Assembly (NCBI GenBank): GCA_937895715.1
Contig: CALBLZ010000007.1
Coordinates: forward strand, 1 to 11,867
Origin: an uncultured Candidatus Berkelbacteria bacterium
Lineage (GTDB): Bacteria > Patescibacteriota > UBA1384 > CAILIB01
Length of the DNA stretch: 11,867 nucleotides
Reading direction: 5' to 3'
Under the pieces are notes generated by a model. That model was not told the origin of the DNA. It ran no database searches and saw only the letters and a program-made list of their open reading frames with translations. Each line of letters opens with the position of its first letter. Position 1 is the first letter of the stretch. Of the stretch, positions 1-6,598 are shown piece by piece. The position numbers and the translations under genes were made by a program.

Positions 1-249
1 TTTGTACTCGTTAGTTGCAAATCGGGAGTACGAGATTGTATCGAAGCTGTTCAAGCCAACATTATAGAGGGCAATGTCTGCCTCGGGAGTTGGCGTGGCG
101 GTTGGGGTGCCCCTTGTTGCGGCCCCCGTCGAGGCACCGTTTGCTCCATCGTTGCGATTAGTGCTGGCTATAAGTGCGCCAACTAAGAGCACGGCAACTG
201 CCACGGCCGATACGAGAATGATTTTGGAGAATCCTTGAGTACTGTGCAT
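1..249 (-). CDS. Membrane-anchored protein, N-terminal part (runs off left edge)
   Basis: This is an open frame of 83 codons from an ATG at 249 down to the window edge with no stop, so only the N-terminus is visible. A short polar start is followed by one hydrophobic segment (about residues 9-31), then a low-complexity Ala/Thr/Gly/Pro linker with a TPTATPTP stretch, then the beginning of a folded region. This is the layout of a protein anchored in the cytoplasmic membrane with its domain outside; there is no lipobox cysteine. The thioredoxin at 1975-2463 has the same anchor-plus-linker design. The other nearby ATG (251-253) is out of frame. The start was chosen because a TAGTAT box lies exactly 6 nt upstream. 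The function of the missing domain cannot be told. Confidence 0.75.
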   Translation of the reverse strand, partial: MHSTQGFSKIILVSAVAVAVLLVGALIASTNRNDGANGASTGAATRGTPTATPTPEADIALYNVGLNSFDTISYSRFATNEYK

Positions 250-255
250 GCATCT

Positions 256-261
256 ATACTA
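256..261 (-). promoter_or_regulatory. Putative -10 box (TAGTAT) of a leaderless gene
   Basis: TAGTAT on the minus strand ends 6 nt before the ATG at 249, so transcription would begin at or next to the start codon. The box contains the TAG stop codon of the upstream acetyltransferase gene. No clear -35 was found. Confidence 0.45.
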
Positions 262-693
262 CACCTGGTAGTCAAAATGCCGAACATCCTCCTCTACTCC
301 GCCTGTCGCACGGTAAAAGGCTAATGCACCATCATCAACAATGTCTGCCTGCACGTAGAATTCTGAAACATTGTGAGCACGACCTACCTTCTTAAGCTCA
401 TCAAGCAGCTGCCTACCGATTCCCTTGCGCTGGTAGTCTGCAAGGACTGCTAAGTCGTACAGGTACATCTCGGGCTTCTCGGCATACACCGATGGCATAA
501 TGTAGGCAGTGAGGCCACCGACAACTTTCTCTTCCTCGTAAGCAGCAAGAAATACTATACCCTGATTATCAAGCAGTGTTTGAATATGCGCCTGGGGCGG
601 CAGCGTGGCGTCAGTAAGCTCAAAGACTTCCTTATACAGGTTAATCAGGCTGGTGAGGTCTGCCGTGTTATCGATTTGTTTGTAGGAGATCAT
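259..693 (-). CDS. GNAT N-acetyltransferase, AAC(3)-I (aminoglycoside 3-N-acetyltransferase) type
   Basis: This 144-residue GNAT-fold protein transfers an acetyl group from acetyl-CoA to an amine. From memory of the AAC(3)-I family, it aligns end to end with few gaps: the VVGxLxAYxxP strand (residues 57-67), the YxYDLAV strand (78-83), the acetyl-CoA loop QRKGIG (88-93), YVQAD (113-117), ALAFY (123-127), and the HFD near the C-terminus (139-141). AAC(3)-I enzymes inactivate gentamicin-type aminoglycosides; whether this one does is not shown. The frame is open back to 765, but that start would overlap the upstream gene by 62 nt. The ATG at 693 gives an N-terminus of the same length as the family and a 10-nt gap, so it is preferred. 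No good Shine-Dalgarno is seen; it is probably co-transcribed with the nucleotidyltransferase. Confidence 0.8.
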   Translation of the reverse strand: MISYKQIDNTADLTSLINLYKEVFELTDATLPPQAHIQTLLDNQGIVFLAAYEEEKVVGGLTAYIMPSVYAEKPEMYLYDLAVLADYQRKGIGRQLLDELKKVGRAHNVSEFYVQADIVDDGALAFYRATGGVEEDVRHFDYQV

Positions 694-703
694 AGGTGAA
701 GTA

Positions 704-1228
704 CTAGACTGTTTTATCGGAGGTAAGGTGTAACCCATCAAAAAATTGGTATTTCGCCCGTACATACTCTTGGTACGACTTCCCGTTACACGCCAATTTA
801 ATCTCTTCGTACTGCTTGATTAGGTCTGTACTACCGGCAAGAAGTTGGTGCTTCTTCCACTGATCTATACTCGATTCAGAGTCTGGGTTAGAGAGCCACA
901 TATCTATCTCGATTCCCTCAATAAAGAAGGTCCATACAGCTGAATCAGCTGAAGTATCCCTGGGTTCTCCAAAGAGCTCCTTGAAAGTCTCCAGGTATGC
1001 CGGAAAGGCAAGTGGTGAAACCATAAAATCTAAATCAACATCATTTACTCCAGAAATGCCGAGAGCTGCCGCTCCTAAAAACCTCGCTTCGATGTCGGGA
1101 TACCGGGAGCGAGCTGTTGCGATGAGCTCTTGCGCAATTTCCTTACAGCGTGGATTTGGAGGTGTAATACTAATAAACACATCTGTTGGGAGAGTGTTTA
1201 GGTAGTTCTCTTGGTCTTGAGTGAGCAT
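704..1228 (-). CDS. Nucleotidyltransferase-fold protein (GrpB/COG2320-like)
   Basis: This is a 174-residue soluble protein. The segment around residues 52-70 (GAAALGISGVNDVDLDF) has the pol-beta nucleotidyltransferase pattern: a small-residue helix start, then a DxD pair (D65, D67), with a possible third metal-binding acid at D109 in IEIDMW. This arrangement resembles GrpB/UPF0157 proteins, whose substrate is mostly unknown. The C-terminal part is helical and lysine-rich. The ATG at 1228 has a TATTCT box exactly 6 nt upstream and no Shine-Dalgarno. The acetyltransferase starts 10 nt after its stop, so the two probably share a transcript. Nucleotidyltransferases that adenylylate aminoglycosides have the same fold, so a role linked to the neighbouring AAC(3)-like gene is possible but unproven. 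Confidence 0.7.
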   Translation of the reverse strand: MLTQDQENYLNTLPTDVFISITPPNPRCKEIAQELIATARSRYPDIEARFLGAAALGISGVNDVDLDFMVSPLAFPAYLETFKELFGEPRDTSADSAVWTFFIEGIEIDMWLSNPDSESSIDQWKKHQLLAGSTDLIKQYEEIKLACNGKSYQEYVRAKYQFFDGLHLTSDKTV

Positions 1229-1234
1229 ACAGAA

Positions 1235-1240
1235 AGAATA
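1235..1240 (-). promoter_or_regulatory. Putative -10 box (TATTCT), leaderless arrangement
   Basis: TATTCT on the minus strand is separated by exactly 6 nt from the ATG at 1228. It lies in the 33-nt gap after the CcdA-like gene, so the nucleotidyltransferase/acetyltransferase pair may have its own promoter. No -35 match is visible. Confidence 0.45.
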
Positions 1241-1261
1241 GCAGACTGAAGATCTACCTTC

Positions 1262-1975
1262 TTAAAACCGCTGTTCAAAACTTGCTATCGGATCGTACCA
1301 CCCCTGCTCCAGCACGTAGGTCTGCACTTTTTTATCGAGACCCGTTAGCACAGCTAGGCCAACTAGTATAAATAGGATCCCTATTACCTTACGGAACCAA
1401 CCGTTTGGGTTAGCTGCCCAGCCTAACTTACGCACAATGGATTTGCCGAGCAGCGCTACCAGCAACAGCATCAACCCGAGGCCGAGGGAGTACGCAGCAA
1501 GGTAGGAGAGCCCAACAATGAATGAACTTGGAAGGATAACTGCCACAATCAGAGCATAGGTTGGGCTACAACTGTTAAACACCGGTCCAAGAGCGGCACC
1601 CAGCAACACGTCACTCCACACACCTTCTTGATTTCTCGGAAGCCCCTTTTGAGCACGACGCTGGAGCTTTAACTTCTCACTCACTGCCTCCCATACGTTT
1701 GGAAAGAGCAGATGGACTCCAAATGCCACCACAATGATTCCTGAGATGCTCTGCCATACCTCTTGCGGTATACCCAAGAGAGCAGTTGTTCCTTTAAGTA
1801 GGAGGGTGAAGATAATTACTGAAATAATCAGGCCCAGGATCACCCAGTAGGGCTTACTTCTGCGCTCTTGGTCACCGAGCGATGCTCCTCCAACAATTAC
1901 CGGGAGCAGTGGCAGCACACAAGGAGCCAGCACGGTCAGAATCCCTGCAAAAAACGAGAGGATGAGCAGCGGCAC
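1262..1975 (-). CDS. CcdA/DsbD-type transmembrane thiol-electron carrier
   Basis: This is a 237-residue polytopic protein with about six hydrophobic segments. Two conserved cysteines sit where the CcdA/DsbD transmembrane domain has its redox pair: C19 in LAPCVLPLLP in the first helix and C136 in NSCSPTYA in the fourth. Both are followed by proline-rich turns typical of the family. Such proteins carry electrons from cytoplasmic thioredoxin across the membrane to extracytoplasmic thioredoxin-like proteins. The length fits the small CcdA branch. It starts with GTG, which shares its G with the TAG stop of the membrane-anchored thioredoxin gene; this points to translational coupling and a working partnership. 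A polar loop of about 25 residues (96-120) lies between the third and fourth helices. No cytochrome c gene is seen nearby, so general disulfide reduction is as likely as cytochrome maturation. Confidence 0.88.
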   Translation of the reverse strand: MPLLILSFFAGILTVLAPCVLPLLPVIVGGASLGDQERRSKPYWVILGLIISVIIFTLLLKGTTALLGIPQEVWQSISGIIVVAFGVHLLFPNVWEAVSEKLKLQRRAQKGLPRNQEGVWSDVLLGAALGPVFNSCSPTYALIVAVILPSSFIVGLSYLAAYSLGLGLMLLLVALLGKSIVRKLGWAANPNGWFRKVIGILFILVGLAVLTGLDKKVQTYVLEQGWYDPIASFEQRF

Positions 1976-2463
1976 TAGAGCAGGTTATCGAGAACTGCCT
2001 GGAGGTTTGGCTTTTCAGAAGCAACATAGCGCTCTACAAGATTCCCCGCATCATCAACTCGCACTAAACTGGTTTGAACGGTAACGCCATACTTTTTGCG
2101 CAGTGCTTGGTTTGAGTCGTAATCAACTTTCATAATTGTTACACCATCAGGAATACTTCCTTCTTGAATACTCTTTTCGAGAGCGCGGCACTGTGGGCAC
2201 CATGAGGCGTGAAAGAAGAGTATCTTTGTGCCGGGTGTGGCGGCAATACTTTCCGCGGAGTAGGAGATGTAGGCACCTTTCGCAGCTGGAGTAGCAGATG
2301 GATTAGCGGACGAACTAGACGGGGTTGCGGTTGCCGCAGCTGTGGCTGTAGGCGTAGGCGTTGCTTCAGCTACCTGCTGATCTCCGGTAGTATCGCGCGT
2401 AAGAACGTAGATGGCTCCACCCGCGAGAATGATTACAGAAATTAGAATCAGAATACGATTCAT
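1975..2463 (-). CDS. Membrane-anchored thioredoxin-like protein
   Basis: This is a 162-residue protein. Residues 3-20 form a hydrophobic anchor, residues 33-62 are a Thr/Ala/Ser/Pro-rich linker, and a thioredoxin fold follows with the active site WCPQC (C89, C92). It should sit on the outer face of the cytoplasmic membrane and exchange electrons with substrates and with the overlapping CcdA-like protein. The position that usually holds the cis-proline reads VQTSLV (around residues 129-134), so the cis-proline is absent, which may change redox potential or substrate release. The CPQC pair differs from the CGPC of cytoplasmic thioredoxin. The gene lies 25 nt after the patatin-like gene and could be read from the same transcript; no clear Shine-Dalgarno precedes the ATG. 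Confidence 0.87.
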   Translation of the reverse strand: MNRILILISVIILAGGAIYVLTRDTTGDQQVAEATPTPTATAAATATPSSSSANPSATPAAKGAYISYSAESIAATPGTKILFFHASWCPQCRALEKSIQEGSIPDGVTIMKVDYDSNQALRKKYGVTVQTSLVRVDDAGNLVERYVASEKPNLQAVLDNLL

Positions 2464-2488
2464 ACGCGCTCATTAGATTGATAGTGTA

Positions 2489-3370
2489 TTACGCTTTCAG
2501 GGCCAGAATTCCTGGCAGGGCCGCACGGGCAGCTTTCTCGCCTTCTGCAATTAGGTAGGAAAGATCTTTATCGGTAAACAAATCGGTAACAGGAGGATTC
2601 CCTACCGCTGGAGAAATTACCACATCGGCTTCATAGCACATTGCTTCTGTTAAATGTCGTTTCATGGTGTTCAAAACATTGCTCGAGAACTGCCCCAATT
2701 TAAGTTTTGATTCACCCTGCTCAGAAAAGTAGTCTGCAAGGTTAATCGCAATTACGCGATCAGCCCCCATGGCTTTAAGGGTTGGTACCGGGATGGGCTC
2801 AGCCAAGCCACCATCAACATAGGTTACCCCTTCACCCCCCTTAACGGGCGTAAAGAGGTAGGGAATCGCAAAGCTCGCAGTTACCGCATCAATTAGCTTC
2901 CCCTCATTAAAGCGCACCACGTCACCCGTCTGAATGTTTACAGCAACAGCTTGGAATGGAATCTTACACTCACTGAAGGAACGGTTGCCGTAGACGGTCT
3001 GGAGAATCTTGGCTAGCTGGGCCGTATTGATGACCCCAGACGCGCGGCGAGAAATCATGCCGATGTAATCGGTAAACTTCATATCTTCACGCAGGGTGAT
3101 GAGGTCGTCTACCAGTGTCATGTCTCCGGTTACTGCAAATAGCGAACCCACAAGCGCCCCAACACTAGTTCCGGCAACATAATCGAACTGTATACCGTTC
3201 TCAGTTAACACTTTAAGAACACCAATGTGCGCAAGCCCCTTTGCGCCCCCACCACCAAGCGCCAGACCCAAGGTTGGGCGCTGCTTTTTGCTCGCGGTCT
3301 GAGGACTAAAAATACGACGCAACAGCGGCGCCTGTACTTCTGGTAATTGTGGGGAACCAACTAGGGACAT
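2489..3370 (-). CDS. Patatin-like phospholipase (RssA/NTE family)
   Basis: This 293-residue protein is predicted to be a serine acyl hydrolase acting on phospholipids or lysophospholipids with a Ser-Asp dyad. The oxyanion-hole loop GGGGAKG (39-45), the nucleophile elbow GTSVG with Ser69, and the catalytic Asp in DGG (D186) are all intact, as is the conserved SFAIP (166-170). There is no signal peptide; about 30 polar residues precede the first strand. A cytoplasmic or membrane-associated enzyme is therefore likely, as in bacterial RssA-type proteins. A TAGAGT box lies 9 nt before the ATG and no Shine-Dalgarno is present. The downstream thioredoxin gene begins 25 nt later. The natural substrate cannot be told from sequence. 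Confidence 0.9.
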   Translation of the reverse strand: MSLVGSPQLPEVQAPLLRRIFSPQTASKKQRPTLGLALGGGGAKGLAHIGVLKVLTENGIQFDYVAGTSVGALVGSLFAVTGDMTLVDDLITLREDMKFTDYIGMISRRASGVINTAQLAKILQTVYGNRSFSECKIPFQAVAVNIQTGDVVRFNEGKLIDAVTASFAIPYLFTPVKGGEGVTYVDGGLAEPIPVPTLKAMGADRVIAINLADYFSEQGESKLKLGQFSSNVLNTMKRHLTEAMCYEADVVISPAVGNPPVTDLFTDKDLSYLIAEGEKAARAALPGILALKA

Positions 3371-3379
3371 AGTAGGGCT

Positions 3380-3385
3380 ACTCTA
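3380..3385 (-). promoter_or_regulatory. Putative -10 box (TAGAGT) of the patatin-like gene
   Basis: TAGAGT on the minus strand ends 9 nt before the ATG at 3370, in the 38-nt gap behind the YdeI-like gene. It would give a leader of only a few bases. The -35 is not recognisable. Confidence 0.3.
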
Positions 3386-3408
3386 GCAGAGATTTAGCCT
3401 TCTTGCCT

Positions 3409-3717
3409 CTATTTTCCTTTCGAACGCTTACTGAGAATCCCCTGAATGGAAGGGCTGATTGCTTTATCGGTACGGTGAATGCAGCCAATCCAGCAGCACG
3501 GGCGGCGCTTGCCTTCTTGCAACTCTGCCACCAAGCGCTTGATGTGGTGGGTACGTGTTGCTTGCTGTTTAACGCTGATGGTCCAGCACACCCACTCATT
3601 GCGAGCCAGCGGCGTAAGGCTTTCCCAGGCAGCAACAGCAGCCGGCTGGGCAGCCAGCGCTTCTGCTAGGTCGGCTGGTAGCTCGTGAACGGTTCCCCCG
3701 GAGATTTGTGTAGTCAT
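3409..3717 (-). CDS. YdeI/OmdA-like protein (bacteriocin-protection, OmpD-associated family)
   Basis: This is a 102-residue soluble protein. The core PxxLxxALxxxPxAxxxWxxLxPxxRxExVxWxxxxKxxxTRxxHIxR (about residues 14-61) is the pattern of the YdeI/OmpD-associated domain, including the TR-HI-R helix and the following LxxGKRRP. In enterobacteria a member was linked to resistance to a peptide antibiotic, but the biochemical function is unknown. The C-terminal 20 residues are basic and probably disordered. Two short frames that overlap it are shadows. The ATG at 3717 has TAGGAT exactly 6 nt upstream and no Shine-Dalgarno. The gene is divergent from the small membrane protein at 3928. Confidence 0.75.
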   Translation of the reverse strand: MTTQISGGTVHELPADLAEALAAQPAAVAAWESLTPLARNEWVCWTISVKQQATRTHHIKRLVAELQEGKRRPCCWIGCIHRTDKAISPSIQGILSKRSKGK

Positions 3718-3723
3718 GCATGC

Positions 3724-3729
3724 ATCCTA
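3724..3729 (-). promoter_or_regulatory. Putative -10 box (TAGGAT), leaderless arrangement
   Basis: TAGGAT on the minus strand is followed by GCATGC and then the ATG at 3717, so the spacing is exactly 6 nt. The 198 nt between this box and the divergent gene at 3928 hold no gene that I can see. A TAAACT at 3863-3868 is a weak -10 candidate for the plus-strand gene. Confidence 0.45.
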
Positions 3730-3917
3730 CCCTAGGCCACTCCCCGTATCAAGAAACGCATACCTGGCTATCACTGCTGTCATCTGCTACGATTTTGGAG
3801 AAGTAAATCCACCAAGCAAACCGGGTCGTAGCTTGCGACATCAACCGGCACGTGGTTTCACCTAAACTAAGCGCCGACGCCCTGGTCGGTGGCGTGGGCT
3901 ATCTTTACAAGTCGTAT

Positions 3918-3922
3918 GGAGG
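3918..3922 (+). promoter_or_regulatory. Shine-Dalgarno GGAGG for the small membrane protein
   Basis: GGAGG lies 5 nt before the ATG at 3928. It decides the start against an in-frame ATG at 3889, which has no ribosome binding site. Confidence 0.7.
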
Positions 3923-3927
3923 ACCAA

Positions 3928-4119
3928 ATGTCAGAAGGCAACAAGTCTCCTGAGGTTAGGGTTAACGACATTGACTACAACTGGGAGCCCTGGCCAGCTC
4001 AGCACTGGCGCGCCTGGGGCTCTTGGTTCAGCTGGGGCTCACCAATTGGCCTCGGACTGTTCTTTGTCCTAGTCTGTGGCGGAATCTATATTCTGCACCT
4101 TGCAGGATTGGTCGGTTGA
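3928..4119 (+). CDS. Small single-pass membrane protein, function unknown
   Basis: This 63-residue protein has a polar N-terminal half and a tryptophan-rich middle (six Trp between about residues 19 and 36). One hydrophobic helix (about 40-62), rich in Gly, Leu and Ile, ends at the C-terminus, so it looks C-terminally anchored. The start is fixed by GGAGG at 5-nt spacing. The gene stands alone with its own leader and ends 3 nt before a 12-bp perfect terminator stem, the signs of an independently expressed and possibly well-expressed small gene. I do not recognise the family. The Trp-rich interfacial segment suggests it lies along the membrane surface. Confidence 0.7.
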   Translation: MSEGNKSPEVRVNDIDYNWEPWPAQHWRAWGSWFSWGSPIGLGLFFVLVCGGIYILHLAGLVG

Positions 4120-4122
4120 TCT

Positions 4123-4154
4123 GAAAAAGCACCCGAAGGGGTGCTTTTTCTTTG
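4123..4154. terminator. Bidirectional intrinsic terminator
   Basis: A perfect 12-bp stem (4123-4134 with 4139-4150) with a GAAG loop carries an A-run on one side and a T-run on the other. It serves the plus-strand small membrane protein gene and the minus-strand oxidoreductase gene, which converge here. Confidence 0.9.
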
Positions 4155-4169
4155 GGTATCACAGAGCTT

Positions 4170-5141
4170 TTATTTCACCACCCTAATCACAACGTTGCCA
4201 ATCTTCTGACCGCTTTCGACGTACCGCGTAGCCTCTACCAACTCCGAAAAGTCGTAGACCTTATCAACCACCGGTCGAAACTTCTTCTTCTCAACAAGAT
4301 CTTTCAGGTATTCAACCTGCTCCTTGGTGCTAGGTGGAATTGGGAAAATTACCGAGCGTCGTCCGGTCATGGCAAACCACAGCGCAAGGTATACGTTTTC
4401 TCCGCGCTTTCCAAGCTCGGTTGAACAGTATGCACCTCGCGGTTTTAGCAGCTTCTTGCAGGCGCCAAATGAACTCTTTCCAACGGCATCAAATATGAAA
4501 TCAAACTTCTCGGTCGTGGTAGTAAAATCTTCTTTTTCTCGGTTAACTACCGTATCAGCACCGAGTGATTTCACCAGTTCAACATGGACTCCGGTACACA
4601 CTGCTGTTACCTCTGCTCCCATGTGTTTGGCGATTTGCACCGCAGCCGATCCGATTGCTCCGGTGGCGCCATACACCAGCACTGCGTCACCCTTTGATAC
4701 TTTGGCAGCACGCAGATTGGTGAGCGCATAGTGAGCCCCTTCTGCGATAGATGCTGCTTCAAGAAAGGTTGATGCATCGGGCATCGTGGTAACCGCACTT
4801 TTCTCTGGTACTACCATGTATTCTGCATGTGCGCCAAAGAAAGAATCGTTAAAGCCAAATACACGGTCCCCCACTGCAAATTCGGTTACCGCAGCGCCGG
4901 CCTCTTCTACGACACCTGCAAACTCAGTACCAAACACTTGTCGCTTTGGTTTCATCAGACCTGAAAAGAGGCGACTGATAATGTACTCAGCCGAGCGGAA
5001 CCCGGTATCAGTACGGTTAACCGTTGTAGCATGTACTTTAATTAGAATATCCGTGTCACCTGGTACCGGGCGTTCAATTTCGCCCAACACCTGAACTTCA
5101 GGAGGGCCGTATCGAGTAGTTATGTAAGCGCGCATGTTCAT
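4170..5141 (-). CDS. NAD(P)H-dependent MDR oxidoreductase (quinone reductase / zinc-less alcohol dehydrogenase type)
   Basis: This is a 323-residue medium-chain dehydrogenase/reductase. The N-terminal GroES-like domain has VNRTD (41-45) and GTEFAGVV (71-78). The Rossmann domain carries the nucleotide loop YGATGAIGSAAVQ (157-169). The cysteine/histidine zinc ligands of true alcohol dehydrogenases are missing, which places it with zeta-crystallin-like quinone reductases that reduce quinones or enones with NADPH. Length is normal for the group, and it is cytoplasmic. The ATG at 5141 follows the stop of the four-helix membrane protein gene by 1 nt; an in-frame ATG at 5135 is equally possible. No Shine-Dalgarno is evident, so coupling to the upstream gene is likely. 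The substrate is unknown. Confidence 0.88.
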   Translation of the reverse strand: MNMRAYITTRYGPPEVQVLGEIERPVPGDTDILIKVHATTVNRTDTGFRSAEYIISRLFSGLMKPKRQVFGTEFAGVVEEAGAAVTEFAVGDRVFGFNDSFFGAHAEYMVVPEKSAVTTMPDASTFLEAASIAEGAHYALTNLRAAKVSKGDAVLVYGATGAIGSAAVQIAKHMGAEVTAVCTGVHVELVKSLGADTVVNREKEDFTTTTEKFDFIFDAVGKSSFGACKKLLKPRGAYCSTELGKRGENVYLALWFAMTGRRSVIFPIPPSTKEQVEYLKDLVEKKKFRPVVDKVYDFSELVEATRYVESGQKIGNVVIRVVK

Positions 5142-5142
5142 A

Positions 5143-5523
5143 CTAGGCTAGCGTTACGATGAGTGAAGTAAGAGCAAGCAATAGAACAACTGGGGTCATT
5201 ACGAGCCGCTCTGGCCGACTCCGGGAAAGAGCGTTCATAGGTACTCCCAGAAAAAAGTAGCCAGTGACCACCCAGGCGGCTACCTGCACTGCTTCAGGAT
5301 TATTAATCAGCGAGGTAAACCCGGACTGCTCCAGAATAACTACAGCAATGGCTGCGTAGATCAGAATTGATACTGTGCTACCGATTCTCAGATGCTTCGG
5401 CAGAACTTTGTGTGCCCCACCCCAGGCAAGATTGCCATATGGCAGGCCGGCAATAAGCAGCGCCTGGAACACGGCGAGGGCAGCTAGTAGGATTAGGATG
5501 ATGACGGTGGCAGTAGGAACCAT
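5143..5523 (-). CDS. Four-helix membrane protein, function unknown
   Basis: This 126-residue protein has four hydrophobic segments (about 5-25, 47-65, 80-98 and 108-126). The loop after helix 1 (LPYGNLAWGGAHKVLPKHLRI) resembles a motif I recall from small uncharacterised four-helix proteins, often in actinobacteria and candidate phyla. The frame is open back to 5607, but that start would overlap the divergent kinase-like gene and adds a poorly fitting 28-residue extension. The ATG at 5523 leaves a clean 64-nt divergent promoter region. A CAATTT sequence ends 6 nt before it, one base off the TAnnnT boxes seen elsewhere in this window. It is followed after 1 nt by the oxidoreductase gene, so the two form an operon. 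Confidence 0.75.
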   Translation of the reverse strand: MVPTATVIILILLAALAVFQALLIAGLPYGNLAWGGAHKVLPKHLRIGSTVSILIYAAIAVVILEQSGFTSLINNPEAVQVAAWVVTGYFFLGVPMNALSRSRPERLVMTPVVLLLALTSLIVTLA

Positions 5524-5587
5524 GGCGTGAAATTGTTGTGAGTAGCTGATCTTCAGGATAGCATTGTGTAACAAGAACACACTACCT

Positions 5588-6121
5588 ATGAGCAATCTCC
5601 CCCACATCTACTTTATTACAGGAATCTCTGGATCAGGAAAAACAACCGTTGGCAGGGAGCTCGTTCGGCGTGGTGAAGTAGCGCTAGATAGTAAAATTCA
5701 ACCAGGACTCTTTCGCTTTGCCGATGAGCACAATGTTGCAGCGCCCGACTACCGACCGCAAGACCAACGGTGGCAAGCTCGCTACAAGTGGCGGCTAAAT
5801 AAAGAAATGTTTGACCAGCTGCTACAAGAGCACAAGGAGTCTTCCCGCGTATTTCTCTGTGGTGGGGCAGACGACCTTATTCAGTACTGGCCAATGGGTA
5901 AGAAGATTTTTCTCTTAACGGTTGATTCCCAAACCCTTCTTCAAAGACTGACCAGCGAAGATCGTGATAATCAGTTTGGCAAGGATGAAAAAACACAGGC
6001 GCTCTTGCTTGAGCGTTTGGAGCGTAAGCAATCCAGGTTGGCCGAGTTGGGAGCACTTGAAATAGACGCCTGCCAACCTTTAGACTCTGTGGTAACAACA
6101 ATCCTGGCGCAGCTTTCTTGA
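5588..6121 (+). CDS. P-loop NTPase, small-molecule kinase-like
   Basis: This 177-residue protein has the Walker A loop GISGSGKT at residues 12-19, directly after an N-terminal hydrophobic strand (IYFITG). A second core strand (VFLCGGADD, about 88-96) may carry the Walker B-like acids, and a third (KKIFLLTVD) precedes a basic helical lid region. Size and layout match AAA_18/shikimate-kinase-like P-loop kinases, which phosphorylate a small molecule or nucleotide. The substrate cannot be told. The frame continues back to 5564, but the ATG at 5588 places the Walker A at the usual distance and avoids most of the divergent promoter region. No Shine-Dalgarno precedes it. The DUF1801 gene follows 31 nt after the stop. 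Confidence 0.75.
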   Translation: MSNLPHIYFITGISGSGKTTVGRELVRRGEVALDSKIQPGLFRFADEHNVAAPDYRPQDQRWQARYKWRLNKEMFDQLLQEHKESSRVFLCGGADDLIQYWPMGKKIFLLTVDSQTLLQRLTSEDRDNQFGKDEKTQALLLERLERKQSRLAELGALEIDACQPLDSVVTTILAQLS

Positions 6122-6140
6122 AGGGCAGGCAGTGCCCCGC

Positions 6141-6146
6141 TATACT
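6141..6146 (+). promoter_or_regulatory. Putative -10 box (TATACT), leaderless arrangement
   Basis: TATACT ends exactly 6 nt before the ATG at 6153. It supports that start over an in-frame GTG at 6132 and suggests a promoter of its own inside the 31-nt gap after the kinase-like gene. Confidence 0.5.
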
Positions 6147-6152
6147 ACCGTC

Positions 6153-6578
6153 ATGAGCACTAGTACTATCAAAACACTCGTAAACGACGCCCGCGTTGAA
6201 GATTTCATTAACGCCGTCCCAAACGATGTGCGCAAAGCTGATGGTTTTACCCTACTTGCACTCCACACCAAGGTTACGGGTGAAGCAGCCAAAATGTGGG
6301 GCTCGAGTATTATAGGATTTGGGCAGTACCACTATAAGTCGGAGCGCAGCCGACAGGAGGGCGATTGGCCACTTTCTGCATTCTCTCCCCGTAAGCAAAA
6401 CCTTACCATCTACATTTCTTTCAGCTTTGACGGATGCGACGAGCTGCTAGCCAAGCTCGGCAAGCACAAGCGAAGCGTTGGTTGTTTATACATCAACAAA
6501 CTGGCCGATGTGGATATGCACGTGTTAGAGGAAATCGTTGCAAAGTCGTTCGCGCACGCAAAGAAAACTCTGACCTAG
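6153..6578 (+). CDS. DUF1801 domain protein (YdhG-like)
   Basis: This is a 141-residue soluble protein. It carries the full DUF1801 pattern: VEDFINAVPNDVRKAD at the N-terminus, MWGSSIIGFGQYHYK (about 48-62), the EGDWPLSAFSPRKQNLTIYI block (about 69-88), the LGKHKRSVGCLYINKLADVD block (about 102-121), and a C-terminal helix. The family resembles iron-chaperone/frataxin-like folds by structure, but its biochemical role is not established. Length is typical. The start is set by homology and by the TATACT box 6 nt upstream. It ends 22 nt before a bidirectional terminator shared with the convergent DUF4342 gene. Confidence 0.88.
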   Translation: MSTSTIKTLVNDARVEDFINAVPNDVRKADGFTLLALHTKVTGEAAKMWGSSIIGFGQYHYKSERSRQEGDWPLSAFSPRKQNLTIYISFSFDGCDELLAKLGKHKRSVGCLYINKLADVDMHVLEEIVAKSFAHAKKTLT

Positions 6579-6598
6579 GAGTTACGTAAGTAGCACAT

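Noticed and set aside
3378-3688. Several short frames overlapping the YdeI-like gene on both strands
   Set aside because: Only the 3409-3717 minus frame has the family pattern and an upstream -10 box; the rest are shadows.
4324-5094. Long open frames on the plus strand opposite the oxidoreductase gene
   Set aside because: They lie wholly inside a well-conserved minus-strand gene and show no domain pattern of their own.
5524-5607. N-terminal extension of the four-helix membrane protein to 5607
   Set aside because: It would overlap the divergent kinase-like gene start and adds residues with no family-like pattern.
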